Shown here: in pieces, positions 26,312 to 35,154 of the stretch
Position numbering within the stretch: the first letter of the stretch is position 1
Layout of the letters: each line of letters begins with the position of its first letter
DNA from: G963662655 sp963666875
Lineage (GTDB): Bacteria; Cloacimonadota; Cloacimonadia; Cloacimonadales; JAIOQZ01
Assembly: GCA_963666875.2 (NCBI GenBank)
Contig: CAXXPU010000006.1
Coordinates: 558,001 to 622,000, forward strand
DNA: 64,000 nt
Reading direction: 5' to 3'
Made by a program: the position numbers and the translations under genes
The notes under the pieces: model-generated
Database searches by the model: none
What the model saw: the letters and a program-made list of their open reading frames with translations, nothing else
What the model was told of the DNA's origin: nothing

Positions 26312-26869
26312 ATGAAATGTAGAACAATAACGCTTCTACTCGCACTCGGCATCGCGATGACGTTGCTGATGACCGGCTGCGACTCGGATTCGAGCACGGA
26401 TTCCGGGAACAACTGGGCAACAGTCGATAGTCTCGACTACCAGATCTACACCGGCGATTTCTCTGGCTATCGCTGCGTGGATCAGTTTGGTGACTATATG
26501 GATGTGGACGACGTACGGGACTGGGTTATCCACGGATACGCGACCCGGGGCGTCGATGATGACGACAATCCGGACCTCGAAATAGCTGTCGGAGCATACC
26601 CGAATCCCGGCTGGACAGTGTCCGCGCTACGCATCGAGACAAACGTGCTGCTGGACATCGAAATCGTGGTGTACAACGAGGACTTGAGTTGGGTGCATCA
26701 GTTGGATGATACCTCGATCAGCGTGGGAGAATCCACCTACCTCATCGATTTCGAAGAGTACGATATCGAGCCGGGACTGTATCGCGTATTCGTCCGCATG
26801 TTCAATACGGAAATGAATATTGCAAAATGGACATACGGCGACATCCTGTACGACCCCGATTACGAGTAG
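26312..26869 (+). CDS. lipoprotein, second of two tandem paralogues
   Basis: A protein of 185 aa with lipobox AMTLLMTGC and a Ser/Asp linker. The mature domain parallels the upstream gene: VRDWVIHGYATRG, VGAYPNPGWTVSALRI, IEIVVYNEDLSWVHQ, LYRVFVRMFNTEMN and the tail WTYGDILYDPDYE. The strong AGGAGG site eight bases before this ATG sets the start, 14 bases after the upstream stop. The two copies arose by duplication and have diverged well beyond the shared motifs. The YPNP segment is like the first strand of surface sorting domains, so the fold is probably a small beta-sandwich at the cell surface. Function unknown. Confidence 0.75.
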   Translation: MKCRTITLLLALGIAMTLLMTGCDSDSSTDSGNNWATVDSLDYQIYTGDFSGYRCVDQFGDYMDVDDVRDWVIHGYATRGVDDDDNPDLEIAVGAYPNPGWTVSALRIETNVLLDIEIVVYNEDLSWVHQLDDTSISVGESTYLIDFEEYDIEPGLYRVFVRMFNTEMNIAKWTYGDILYDPDYE

Positions 26870-26936
26870 TCGCAAAAATCGCTGGACAAATAACGCTTGG
26901 ACGCCGATTTTCGTGAAAAATCACTGGAGAGCGAAT

Positions 26937-27272
26937 ATGAAGCGATTTGCATTTGTAATACTGATCATCATGCTCCTTTCTACGAGTATGGTCTTTGCCG
27001 ATTCATCGAAAGTAGAAGGACCGATCACCCTCGAACGCGCACAAAACGAATTAATCGTGCGTAGCGCACTGGAAGATAAACAGCTTACCGACGAAGAGAT
27101 CACCGAACTGCTCGAGAGTATCGATGACGGGCAACTGAGCGCGATCGCCTCCGATCTCGGTCAGATCGACAACGCCGGAAGCCGCAGAAGCAGAAGAATG
27201 TGGACACAGGTAGCCGTCTGGACGCTGACCCTCGGCATCATCGCTTGGCTCATCGTCGATGCGAACAACTGA
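26937..27272 (+). CDS. PA2779-like small membrane protein
   Basis: A protein of 111 aa with a signal peptide (FAFVILIIMLLSTSMVFA), a short helical, acidic middle (LTDEEITELLESIDDGQLSA), and a C-terminal membrane helix (QVAVWTLTLGIIAWLIV). The pattern of signal, helix pair with E/D-rich 'DDEE' turns, then one membrane segment is that of PA2779-family proteins, which are usually encoded next to a PA2778-family C39-like peptidase, as here. GGAGAG precedes the ATG at 26937. The next gene is a second copy of the same design. Confidence 0.65.
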   Translation: MKRFAFVILIIMLLSTSMVFADSSKVEGPITLERAQNELIVRSALEDKQLTDEEITELLESIDDGQLSAIASDLGQIDNAGSRRSRRMWTQVAVWTLTLGIIAWLIVDANN

Positions 27273-27273
27273 C

Positions 27274-27621
27274 ATGAATCGCCGCACATCCATTCTGATC
27301 TTCCTCGCGTTCCTCATGCTGATACGCGCTTCGTTGAGCGGCGTTGCGCCCGTTCAGAGCGGGAATATCGCAGCAAACGCCTGCCGCGAAGTCCTCGGTA
27401 AAGCGCTCATGGAACGGGGTCTATCGGAAGACGAGGCGAAGGAGCTGGTCGATCAACTGACGGACGACGAAGCCCTCGAACTTGCCGAAGATCAGGGTCT
27501 TATCGACGAAGCCGGCTTGCGCGGAAAATTCATCGTCACCTTCATTATTATCGGACTGATCGCCGGCGCCGTGGCGGCAACGCTGCTGCTCGCCGAAAGC
27601 ACCGATACCGACAGCGACTGA
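27274..27621 (+). CDS. PA2779-like small membrane protein, second copy
   Basis: A protein of 115 aa with a signal peptide (ILIFLAFLMLIRASLS), a helical middle (LSEDEAKELVDQLTDDEALE; LAEDQGLIDEAGLRG) and a terminal membrane helix (FIVTFIIIGLIAGAVAATLL). It parallels the preceding protein in length, layout and the GQ/GL-IDxAG junction before the membrane segment, pointing to duplication. Its start almost touches the previous stop, and the C39-like gene follows after five bases, so the three form one transcription unit. Confidence 0.68.
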   Translation: MNRRTSILIFLAFLMLIRASLSGVAPVQSGNIAANACREVLGKALMERGLSEDEAKELVDQLTDDEALELAEDQGLIDEAGLRGKFIVTFIIIGLIAGAVAATLLLAESTDTDSD

Positions 27622-27626
27622 GAACT

Positions 27627-28184
27627 ATGAAACCGTTGCTGTCCATTCTGCTGACAGCATTCCTTATCGCCTGTTCGACTGCGAGATTCCAGCCCCGACA
27701 GAGCGAAACCTGCATCCCGGATATTCCCGTCTATGAGCAGACAGGTACGAATTGCGGCCCGGCGACGCTCGCTTCCATCCTGAATTTTTACGGCATACCT
27801 GCCACCCCCGACTCCGTCCAAACCACGATCCACCGCGATACCATCGAAGGCACACTCACCCTCGACATGGTCGTCTATGCGAAATCGAAGGGACTCGATG
27901 CCCGACTCTTCCGCAGCTCGAAGGATGACCTTCTTCAACACATCGATAACGGAGTCCCGCTCATTTGCATGATCGAGATCGATGACCTCAATCCGTTCGG
28001 CGGCCTGACCCGCATGATAACCAGTGAAGAGCCTTCAAAACACTACGTCCTCGTCATCGGCTACTCGACAAAGCAAAACACGATTATCGCACACACGGGC
28101 GATAAACAGCCAAAACGTATCGACATGGACGATTTCATGCAGTCGTGGCAGAAGGCGGGATTTGTGGCGATCGAGGTGATGTAA
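27627..28184 (+). CDS. PA2778-like C39-family cysteine peptidase, lipoprotein
   Basis: A protein of 185 aa. The signal ends in lipobox LLTAFLIAC, so it is membrane-tethered outside the cytoplasm. The peptidase-like fold shows the Cys region YEQTGTNCGPATLASILNFY, GTLTLDMVVYAKSKGLDARL, and the His region SKHYVLVIGYSTKQNTIIAH, the arrangement of peptidase C39 and related bacteriocin-processing domains. PA2778-family genes are typically paired with PA2779 genes. A role processing the two neighbouring small membrane proteins or other exported peptides is inference. Confidence 0.75.
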   Translation: MKPLLSILLTAFLIACSTARFQPRQSETCIPDIPVYEQTGTNCGPATLASILNFYGIPATPDSVQTTIHRDTIEGTLTLDMVVYAKSKGLDARLFRSSKDDLLQHIDNGVPLICMIEIDDLNPFGGLTRMITSEEPSKHYVLVIGYSTKQNTIIAHTGDKQPKRIDMDDFMQSWQKAGFVAIEVM

Positions 28185-28607
28185 TTTCGATGTGCCTCTA
28201 TTGCAAACTTGGTGGGTAAAATAGATTCGTCGTTTGTAATCCCGTAGGGATGATAGATTTTAGCCTCGGGGAGATTCGTGTTTTGCACGCAAAACCTACA
28301 GGTACGTAAGTGCCAGAGTTTGATTGTGGGATTGGATACTAGTCCCGCAGGGACGACAGACAAATGATTCTGCTTATCATCAGCCATCCCCTTCGGGACT
28401 TCACTTCTTTGCCAAATCCTGTACCCGGCACTTACGTACCGGGCTAATTCTACTGTCCTTCCAGGACTCAGAAATCACTACTACGGAATCCCCGCTCAAT
28501 TAATTGGCAACAGAGCCTTCGATATACCTCATTGGATCGCCAAGCTCTGGGGGACCAAAAAGAAAGGGCAGACATCTCAGCCTGCCCCAACATCGTATTT
28601 GTATCGA
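28185..28607. repeat. intergenic region packed with short palindromic repeats, no gene
   Basis: A 423-base gap. AATCCCGTAGGGATGATAGA (around 28239) and AGTCCCGCAGGGACGACAGA (around 28342) are two copies of one motif, with weaker relatives CATCCCCTTCGGGACTTCA near 28385 and TGTCCTTCCAGGACTCAG near 28456. A 14-base perfect inverted repeat, GGTACGTAAGTGCC (28301-28314) and its complement (28427-28440), encloses part of it. GGGCAG/CTGCCC at 28566-28587 is a sister of the hairpin at 21136. No open frame looks coding. Confidence 0.6.
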
Positions 28608-29357
28608 TTATTTCTTTGCTTTACCCTGGTTCGCGACCGCCTGCTGCGCAGCCTTGATCGCTTCTGCGTCACCGAGATAGTAATGACGGATCGGCTTGAG
28701 GTCGTCGTCCAGTTCATAGACCAGCGGCACGCCGGTGGGGATGTTGAGCTTCACGATCTCGTCGTCCGGGATGTTGTCGAGGTACTTGACCAGCGCGCGC
28801 AGACTGTTACCGTGCGCGGCGACCAGCACCCGTTTTCCGTCCAGAATCGATTTCGAGATCACCTCGTGCCAGTAGGGCAGCATACGATCGACGGTGAGCT
28901 TGAGGCTCTCGGTCTTGGGCAGATCGCGGTGCGGCAGGTCGGCGTAACGTCTGTCTTTACCGGGATAGCGCGGATCGTCCGGTGTCAGTTCGGGCGGCGG
29001 GATATCGTAGCTTCGACGCCATACGAGGACCTGATCGTCTCCGACCTTCGCTGCCATCTCAGCCTTGTTGTAGCCCTGCAAGTCGCCGTAATGTCGCTCG
29101 TTGAGCCGCCAGTTGCGAACCACCGGGATCCACATTCTGTCCATCTCGTCCAGCGCGATCCACAGGGTGCGAATGGCGCGTTTGAGAACCGACGTATAGG
29201 CGATATCGAAGTCGTATCCCTCATCGCGCATGAGCTTACCCGCTTCGTGCGCTTCGCTGACGCCTTTCTCCGAGAGATCGACGTCCGTCCAGCCGGTGAA
29301 ACGGTTTTCTTTGTTCCACACACTTTCGCCATGACGCAAAAGTACGAGTTTATACAT
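28608..29357 (-). CDS. gpmA: 2,3-bisphosphoglycerate-dependent phosphoglycerate mutase
   Basis: Interconverts 3- and 2-phosphoglycerate in glycolysis and gluconeogenesis. The full-length protein of 249 aa has the phospho-acceptor His in LVLLRHGESVWNKENRFTGW, the NERHYGDLQGYNKAE signature and the second His in VLVAAHGNSLRALVKYL, all diagnostic of the dPGM class. GGAGG precedes the ATG. The C-terminal tail after YLGD is Ala/Lys-rich. The tricorn-like gene ends 17 bases upstream of this ATG on the same strand. Confidence 0.96.
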   Translation of the reverse strand: MYKLVLLRHGESVWNKENRFTGWTDVDLSEKGVSEAHEAGKLMRDEGYDFDIAYTSVLKRAIRTLWIALDEMDRMWIPVVRNWRLNERHYGDLQGYNKAEMAAKVGDDQVLVWRRSYDIPPPELTPDDPRYPGKDRRYADLPHRDLPKTESLKLTVDRMLPYWHEVISKSILDGKRVLVAAHGNSLRALVKYLDNIPDDEIVKLNIPTGVPLVYELDDDLKPIRHYYLGDAEAIKAAQQAVANQGKAKK

Positions 29358-29374
29358 TGTATTCCTCCGTGTTG

Positions 29375-32300
29375 TTATTTCCTTGGCGGAATCTTGGGGA
29401 GCGGAAGATGTGGACGGTCATCCAGCTTCGGGCGGAACACCGGATTCTTCTTCATCTCGTCCATCAGATGCTCGATCGCGCCATCAAGCTGCGGGTCCTT
29501 TCCTGCCACGTAATCCTGGGGCTTGATATCGATTTCGATATCGGGATCGGTACCGTAATTCTCGACGCCCCAGCCGACATCATTGAACCAGAACGAATAT
29601 TCCGGCTGGGTCGTGATCGCGCCGTCCGCCAGCGAATATTGACTGTTGATGCCGACCACGCCGCCCCAGGTGCGCTTCCCGAGCAGCTTGCCGATGCCCA
29701 TCATTTTAAACGAATGGCTGAAGATATCGCCGTCCGAACCGGCGTACTCGTTGGTCAACGCGCACTTCGGTCCAGCGACGGAGCTATCCGGATACGCCTC
29801 GGGATGTTTCGACCAGCGGGTGGCGACCCATGCGTTCGGCGTGCGCTTGATCTTCTCGAGAAGCAGTGGCGATACATGACCGCCGCCGTTGTAGCGCACA
29901 TCGACGAGCAGCGCGTCGAAGCGGCACTCGGTCAGATACAGTCGATGGAACTCGGAGAAGCCCCTTGTTCCCATGTCGGGCACGTGTATGTAACCGACCT
30001 TACCGCCGCTCTTCTCGTGGACGTAGCGACGATTGGCTTCGACCCACGCACGATAGAACAACTGCTGCTGGAACATCAGCGCTTTGACCACCACGTCGCG
30101 CGTCTTGCGCTGCCCCGGTTTGCGAACAGTCAGGATAACCTCTTGCCCGCCAAGGTTCAGGAGGCATTCGCGCGGCGATCGGTTGCGATCGACCTTCAGA
30201 CCGTTGATCGCGATGAGATGGTCGCCATCCTCGACATTCACGCCCGGACGGAGCAGCGGAGAAACCTCTTTCTCGTCGCTCGAACCGGTGCGGACAATGT
30301 TTTCGATAGTATAGAAGCGCCCGGACGGTGCGAGCTTGTAGCCACAACCGAGCTTACCGATGTAATAGCGCGGAACTTTTCGATAATCGCCGCCATATTC
30401 GTAGCAATGAGAGGTTCCAAGTTCTCCCTGCATCTCCCAGACAACATCCGAAAATTCATGGCGTGAACCGATGCGCTCCAGTAAAGGCAGATAACGCTCA
30501 TATACGCGCTTCCAGTCAACGCCACTCATGTTCTCCGTCCAGAAGTGCTCACGCTGGAGCAGCCAGGCTTCGCGATACATCTGGTGCCATTCCTCGTAGG
30601 GTGATATCAGCGTACGGATGCGATTCATGTCGATCTTACCGCCTTCGGCTGAGAAGGGTTCCTTTGCTTTGGGATTGGGCTTCTCACCCGGTTTCAGCAC
30701 CATCAGCTCGGAATTCGCGCGAACCGCGATACCCTTCTTGTCGATGGAAAGCGCGTAGCCGTCTATGCCGGTAATCAGCGTCTCGTCCTGCAATTTCTCC
30801 AGGTCGAATACGATCAATTTCTGACGGGACTTGTTGTTGTCGCGCCAGCTGTAGTTGCCGGGTAATCCGTCCCGTGGTTCTTCGACGTACAGCAGCTTCT
30901 TCTCGAGCACATTCAGACCCCAGTATTCGCCTGGAGCCATCGGGCAGGCGACAGCCCGTTCGAGGATGCCGTCGAAGTCGATTTCGACTACGATCTCTTC
31001 CTCTTTCCCGTTCTTGCCATTCTTGCCGTTTTTCATACTTTTCATGTCCGGTATTCCCGGTGAACGCGGCTCCGGTATAAACGGCGACGGCGTCTCTTTC
31101 AGAAGCGGTATGCAATGAATTTTCGTCGATTTCATGAAGCTAAGCTCGAACTGCACCGAATCGTAGATCGGAATAAATTCACGCTGACCGATAAAGTAGA
31201 GATACTTGCCATCCGGTGAGAATACCGGATTGTAGTCGCGTCGCAACGGATTGGTCACGTCGTGTTTCTCGCCTGTTTCTACGTTCATGATGCGGACAAG
31301 CGCGGTCTCCGCCGTGTTTGTGAACACATACGTCACCCAGCGCGCATCAGGACTCCAGCTAACCGCCATGATACGGAAGTATTCGCAGTCCTCGACCACT
31401 TTCGCGGTCACCGCCTTGAGATCAACGATAACCAGCTCGTTCCGGTGGTTGGTCACCGCGACCAGATCGCCCTTCGGCGCCGGCTTGATATCGTGAATTC
31501 TGCCGAGACTCAGCTTGTCCAGCAGGGTCTCCTTGCCCTTTGCCGTATCGACGATGAGCAGTCTGTCCTCGCCGTCCAGTTCGTCGGATACCACCGCGAA
31601 GCGCTTGCCGTCGTTCAGCCACATCGGCATACGGTAGCGCGCTTTCCAGTTCTCGCCCCAGCGACGCACCGGGCCGGTCCAGTTCGCGAAGGACTGGATC
31701 TTTCCGCGCACGGCGACCACCGTATGGGTGCCGTCCTTGCTCAGGTCGAAGCGCTGGAGATAGCGATTCGCATCGACGTACTTGCGCTGAACCTGTGTCC
31801 GGCTGCTGTGGTATTCGATTTTCACCTTTTCATCCGTATCGTTTTCGATGTTGTAAACGTACAGATCGCCACTCGCCTGATAGACGATGTTCTTGCCGTC
31901 TGTACTGGCGTTGCGGGCGAAAAACTCGTGCTGATCGGTGTGCCGTTTGATGCCGTTGCCCTTCGCATCGGACGAAAAGATATTGGAAATCCCCTCGTGG
32001 TCGGAGAGGAAATAGATGCGATCGCCGATCCACATGGGATTGGTCTTGTTGGATAGTTCCTTGAGGAACGGCTCGAACCTGCCTTTGCCGGTACGGTCGA
32101 TCCAGAATTCACCCGCCGTGCCGCCTCGATAGCGTTTCCAGCGTGCGGCGTCGCGCGTGTGGCGTCCGATCAGAACGCCCTTTTCGCCACAGGTATAATC
32201 GAGCGCGTGACCGACCGGAATCCGTTCCGGCTCGCCGCCCTTGATTCCGATTTTATAGATGCTGCCGTCGTAGGGCTGGTCGAAATTACTGGTGAAGATG

Positions 32301-32602
32301 ATTTCCTTCGAATCGGCAGTCCAGCCGAGCGGCCAGCAGTATCCGCCGAGATAGGTCAGGCGCTTTGGTTCGCTCCCTTTGGCGTCCATCAGGTAAAGCT
32401 CGGTTTGTCCTTCTTCGTATGCTGTAAAAACGATGTGCCGTCCGTTGGGCGATATCCGCGGTTTTACCACGGTGGAGAGGTTTGCGGTTAAACGTCTCGC
32501 CACTCCACCACGTAACGGTACGCGCCAGATATCGTCCTCGCTGACGAATACGATAAAGTTGTTTCTGACATCCGGATCATGATAATAGCCGTGCTGACTC
32601 AT
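29375..32602 (-). CDS. tricorn-like S41 peptidase
   Basis: A cytoplasmic-type protease of 1,075 aa related to archaeal tricorn, which trims peptides from the proteasome or other proteases. The N-terminal half is two beta-propellers built from WD/Kelch-like repeats (ISPNGRHIVFTAYEEGQTEL; FSPDGKYLYFIG). A low-complexity linker rich in Lys, Asn and Gly near residue 525 separates the second propeller strands. Then come a tricorn core (GELGTSHCYEYGG holding the catalytic His), a PDZ domain (NVEDGDHLIAINGLKVDRN) and the catalytic S41 domain with RYNGGGHV and the nucleophile Ser in NEYAGSDGDIF. No signal peptide. AGGAGG sets the ATG. Confidence 0.9.
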   Translation of the reverse strand: MSQHGYYHDPDVRNNFIVFVSEDDIWRVPLRGGVARRLTANLSTVVKPRISPNGRHIVFTAYEEGQTELYLMDAKGSEPKRLTYLGGYCWPLGWTADSKEIIFTSNFDQPYDGSIYKIGIKGGEPERIPVGHALDYTCGEKGVLIGRHTRDAARWKRYRGGTAGEFWIDRTGKGRFEPFLKELSNKTNPMWIGDRIYFLSDHEGISNIFSSDAKGNGIKRHTDQHEFFARNASTDGKNIVYQASGDLYVYNIENDTDEKVKIEYHSSRTQVQRKYVDANRYLQRFDLSKDGTHTVVAVRGKIQSFANWTGPVRRWGENWKARYRMPMWLNDGKRFAVVSDELDGEDRLLIVDTAKGKETLLDKLSLGRIHDIKPAPKGDLVAVTNHRNELVIVDLKAVTAKVVEDCEYFRIMAVSWSPDARWVTYVFTNTAETALVRIMNVETGEKHDVTNPLRRDYNPVFSPDGKYLYFIGQREFIPIYDSVQFELSFMKSTKIHCIPLLKETPSPFIPEPRSPGIPDMKSMKNGKNGKNGKEEEIVVEIDFDGILERAVACPMAPGEYWGLNVLEKKLLYVEEPRDGLPGNYSWRDNNKSRQKLIVFDLEKLQDETLITGIDGYALSIDKKGIAVRANSELMVLKPGEKPNPKAKEPFSAEGGKIDMNRIRTLISPYEEWHQMYREAWLLQREHFWTENMSGVDWKRVYERYLPLLERIGSRHEFSDVVWEMQGELGTSHCYEYGGDYRKVPRYYIGKLGCGYKLAPSGRFYTIENIVRTGSSDEKEVSPLLRPGVNVEDGDHLIAINGLKVDRNRSPRECLLNLGGQEVILTVRKPGQRKTRDVVVKALMFQQQLFYRAWVEANRRYVHEKSGGKVGYIHVPDMGTRGFSEFHRLYLTECRFDALLVDVRYNGGGHVSPLLLEKIKRTPNAWVATRWSKHPEAYPDSSVAGPKCALTNEYAGSDGDIFSHSFKMMGIGKLLGKRTWGGVVGINSQYSLADGAITTQPEYSFWFNDVGWGVENYGTDPDIEIDIKPQDYVAGKDPQLDGAIEHLMDEMKKNPVFRPKLDDRPHLPLPKIPPRK

Positions 32603-32829
32603 TTATTCCTCCTGATTTCATGAATTACGATTTCGGGTATGAATTTATGTAAACGCTGCATGAGTGTAAAGAAAATTCTGGTATTGGTATTCTTATTCCT
32701 CACCCGCTTACGAAGAAACTATAACCCTCAACCCCTAACCCCTTCTCCCGTCCCGTTGCATCGGGAGGCGAAGCAGCTATAAGGAAGCAACACCATCGAT
32801 CAGCAGCCGTTCACTCGCCCGTTTGCGAT

Positions 32830-32854
32830 GTCATCCTGAGCGAAGTCGAAGGAG
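32830..32854. repeat. dispersed intergenic repeat (TCATCCTGAGCG type)
   Basis: A 25-base copy of a repeat that also occurs at 45896-45921 and, inverted, at 45975-46000 (one base differs in the shared core). The rest of the 32603-32871 gap shows no gene; it is T/C-rich with several direct ACCCCTAACCCC-like runs. Confidence 0.6.
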
Positions 32855-32871
32855 GGACAGGGTGAGGGTCT

Positions 32872-35118
32872 CTACTCCCGTCTCCAATACCGGATACCGA
32901 CGTAGAACGCAGCGATAACCGCAAGGCATGACGCGATCCAGATCGATGACGATCTGGGATGTGCAGCGAAGCTTGCCGTCTGGTAGAAGATCGTCGCGAC
33001 GATCCACGCCAGACCGGTCAGGTAGATCACCGAGAAGATCGCCCAGCCGGCGTTTGTCTCGCGGTACGTGGCGGCGATGGCGGCGATGCAGGGCGTGTAG
33101 ATCAGGATGAACAGCAGGTAGGCGATCACCGACATCGGATCGGGAAACTTCTGCTTAAACACTTCGCCCAGCGTTTCGTCCGCCTTCGATTCTCGCAATT
33201 CGCTCGAGATACCCAGCGGATCGGTGAAGGTTCGAAGTGCGTCGTAAAGGTCAATCGGTAGTTGTTGGAATGAGGTTACCACTTCACCCCAGAAATCGAA
33301 CGCTTCCGATTCCTGATCGACATCGACACGCGCATAGAGCGCGTTCAACGTGCCGACCACCGCTTCTTTGGAAAAGATCCCGGTGAAGAGTCCCACCGCC
33401 GCTTCCCAGTTGTCCTTCTGCACGCCCATGGGACGAAATACCGGTGATATGAACTTACCGATGGCAGTCAGAACCGAGTCGTTTGAGAATTCACCCTTGA
33501 GCTTGCCATCCGTACCCAACGATCCGAGGATGCTCAGCAGGATAATGAAGATCATGATCAACTTGCCGGCACGGAAGATGAACGACTTGAGGCGGATCCA
33601 GGTGTGCAGCATGACGCCGTTGAAGGTGGGGATATGGTAGGGCGGCAGCTCCATCACGAAGGTTGAGGTTTCGCCGCGCAGGAGTGTGCGCTTGAAGATC
33701 AGCCCGGAGATAATCGCCAGCAGGATACCGGTCAAGTAAAGCCCGAATATGAGCGTACCCCCGCGCTGCGGGAAGAAAATGGTTGCGAACAGCACATATA
33801 CAGGGATACGCGCGCCGCAGGACATCAGCGGGTTGACCAGGATGGTGAGGATGCGGTCGCGGTGGTTCTCCAGCGTGCGGGTCGCCATGATGGCGGGGAC
33901 GTTGCAGCCGAAGCCGATCAGCATGGGGATGAACGCCTTGCCCGGAAGCCCGATCATCCTCATGAAACGATCCATCACGAACGCCGCGCGCGCCATGTAG
34001 CCCGAGTCCTCCAGGAACGACAGGAACAGGAAAATGAAGAAGATGGGCGGGATAAACGTCGAGACTACTCGAATGCCTTCGCCAAGCCCCTTTGCCAGGA
34101 ACATCGTGAGCCAGGCGGGTGTGCCGACCGAATGGAGCAATGTACCGAAACCCTCGACGAAAATTGCGCCGAAAAGCCGGTCGAAGAAGTAGATGAACGG
34201 ATTGCCCAGGTTGATGGTCAGGAAGAAGAGCAGGTACATAACCGAGAGGAAGATCGGGATGCCGAGAATGCGATTGAGGATCACGCGGTCGATGCTGTCG
34301 GAGACCGTCTTGCGGAACTCGAAGTCGCGGTGCGTGACGTCCTTGACCAGCCCATGGATGAAGCCGTAACGACCGTCCGCGATCACGATTTCGATCGAGT
34401 CACCCACGTGTTTTTCGATTTTCGCGGCGTGTTCGGCGGTTGCCTGATCGAATTTACCGCCGGTGATCTCCTTACCGATGGGATCGTTTTCCAGCAGCTT
34501 GATCGCCAGCCAGCGCGGGTTGACCTTCTGCTCCAGCGCGATGTCGCCGATCTGATTCTCAATATCCTTGAGCGCTGCCTCGACTACAGAGTCGTATGCG
34601 ACGGAAGTCTTCGATATGTGATGATCCTGCGCCACCTCGAGGATTTTCTTCTTCAGATCGTCGAGACCCTCTTTGCGGCTCGCGATCATCGGCACGACAG
34701 GACATCCGAGGTGCTGCTCCAGGTGCTCGATCTCGATGCGGATCTTCTGCTTCTGCACCACGTCGAGCATGTTCAGCGCGACAACAAGCGGCGCCTTGAT
34801 CTCCAAAAGCTGCGTTGTGAGGTAGAGGTTTCGCTCGAGATTGGAGGCGTCGATGATGTTTACCACCACGTCTGGCTTCTGGTAAAGAATGTATTCGCGC
34901 GAGACCTTCTCGTCCGCCGACCACGCGGAGAACGAATAAATCCCAGGAAGATCGATCACATCGACGCGCGTGCCATCATCCTGATAGGAACCTTCCTTGT
35001 GCTCGACAGTGACGCCGGGCCAGTTCCCGATGCGCTGCTTGGCGCCGGTTAACGCGTTGAAAAGCGTGGTCTTGCCAGAATTGGGGTTTCCTGCCAGCGC
35101 GACGGTTACGTGATCCAT
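32872..35118 (-). CDS. feoB: ferrous iron transport protein B
   Basis: A ferrous iron transporter of 748 aa. The N-terminal G domain has G1 AGNPNSGKTTLFN, G3 VIDLPGIYSFS and G4 VALNMLD, followed by a helical spacer domain. The membrane part contains both conserved Cys-bearing gate regions (FIPMLIGFGCNVPAIMATRT; PLMSCGARIPVYVLFATIFF). About ten membrane helices, of normal length. No FeoA or FeoC gene is adjacent. A Fur box lies 18 bases before the ATG, so the gene should be repressed by iron-loaded Fur. GAGGAG provides the ribosome binding site. Confidence 0.96.
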   Translation of the reverse strand: MDHVTVALAGNPNSGKTTLFNALTGAKQRIGNWPGVTVEHKEGSYQDDGTRVDVIDLPGIYSFSAWSADEKVSREYILYQKPDVVVNIIDASNLERNLYLTTQLLEIKAPLVVALNMLDVVQKQKIRIEIEHLEQHLGCPVVPMIASRKEGLDDLKKKILEVAQDHHISKTSVAYDSVVEAALKDIENQIGDIALEQKVNPRWLAIKLLENDPIGKEITGGKFDQATAEHAAKIEKHVGDSIEIVIADGRYGFIHGLVKDVTHRDFEFRKTVSDSIDRVILNRILGIPIFLSVMYLLFFLTINLGNPFIYFFDRLFGAIFVEGFGTLLHSVGTPAWLTMFLAKGLGEGIRVVSTFIPPIFFIFLFLSFLEDSGYMARAAFVMDRFMRMIGLPGKAFIPMLIGFGCNVPAIMATRTLENHRDRILTILVNPLMSCGARIPVYVLFATIFFPQRGGTLIFGLYLTGILLAIISGLIFKRTLLRGETSTFVMELPPYHIPTFNGVMLHTWIRLKSFIFRAGKLIMIFIILLSILGSLGTDGKLKGEFSNDSVLTAIGKFISPVFRPMGVQKDNWEAAVGLFTGIFSKEAVVGTLNALYARVDVDQESEAFDFWGEVVTSFQQLPIDLYDALRTFTDPLGISSELRESKADETLGEVFKQKFPDPMSVIAYLLFILIYTPCIAAIAATYRETNAGWAIFSVIYLTGLAWIVATIFYQTASFAAHPRSSSIWIASCLAVIAAFYVGIRYWRRE

Positions 35119-35135
35119 TACGACTCCTCATTTTT

Positions 35136-35154
35136 GAGACTGATTATCATTCTC
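35136..35154 (-). promoter_or_regulatory. Fur box upstream of feoB
   Basis: On the minus strand, GAGAATGATAATCAGTCTC matches the classical 19-base Fur box GATAATGATAATCATTATC at 16 of 19 positions and keeps its dyad symmetry. It lies just before the feoB ribosome binding site. Confidence 0.85.

Noticed and set aside
31000..31035. Short in-frame tandem repeat encoding a Lys/Asn/Gly linker in the tricorn-like gene
   Set aside because: Looks like slippage in a surface loop between propeller blades; no evidence of a frame change or function.
32689..32860. ACCCCTAACCCC-like direct repeats before feoB's 3' end
   Set aside because: Short and imperfect, common in T/C-rich gaps; not a telomere-like or attachment-site signal.
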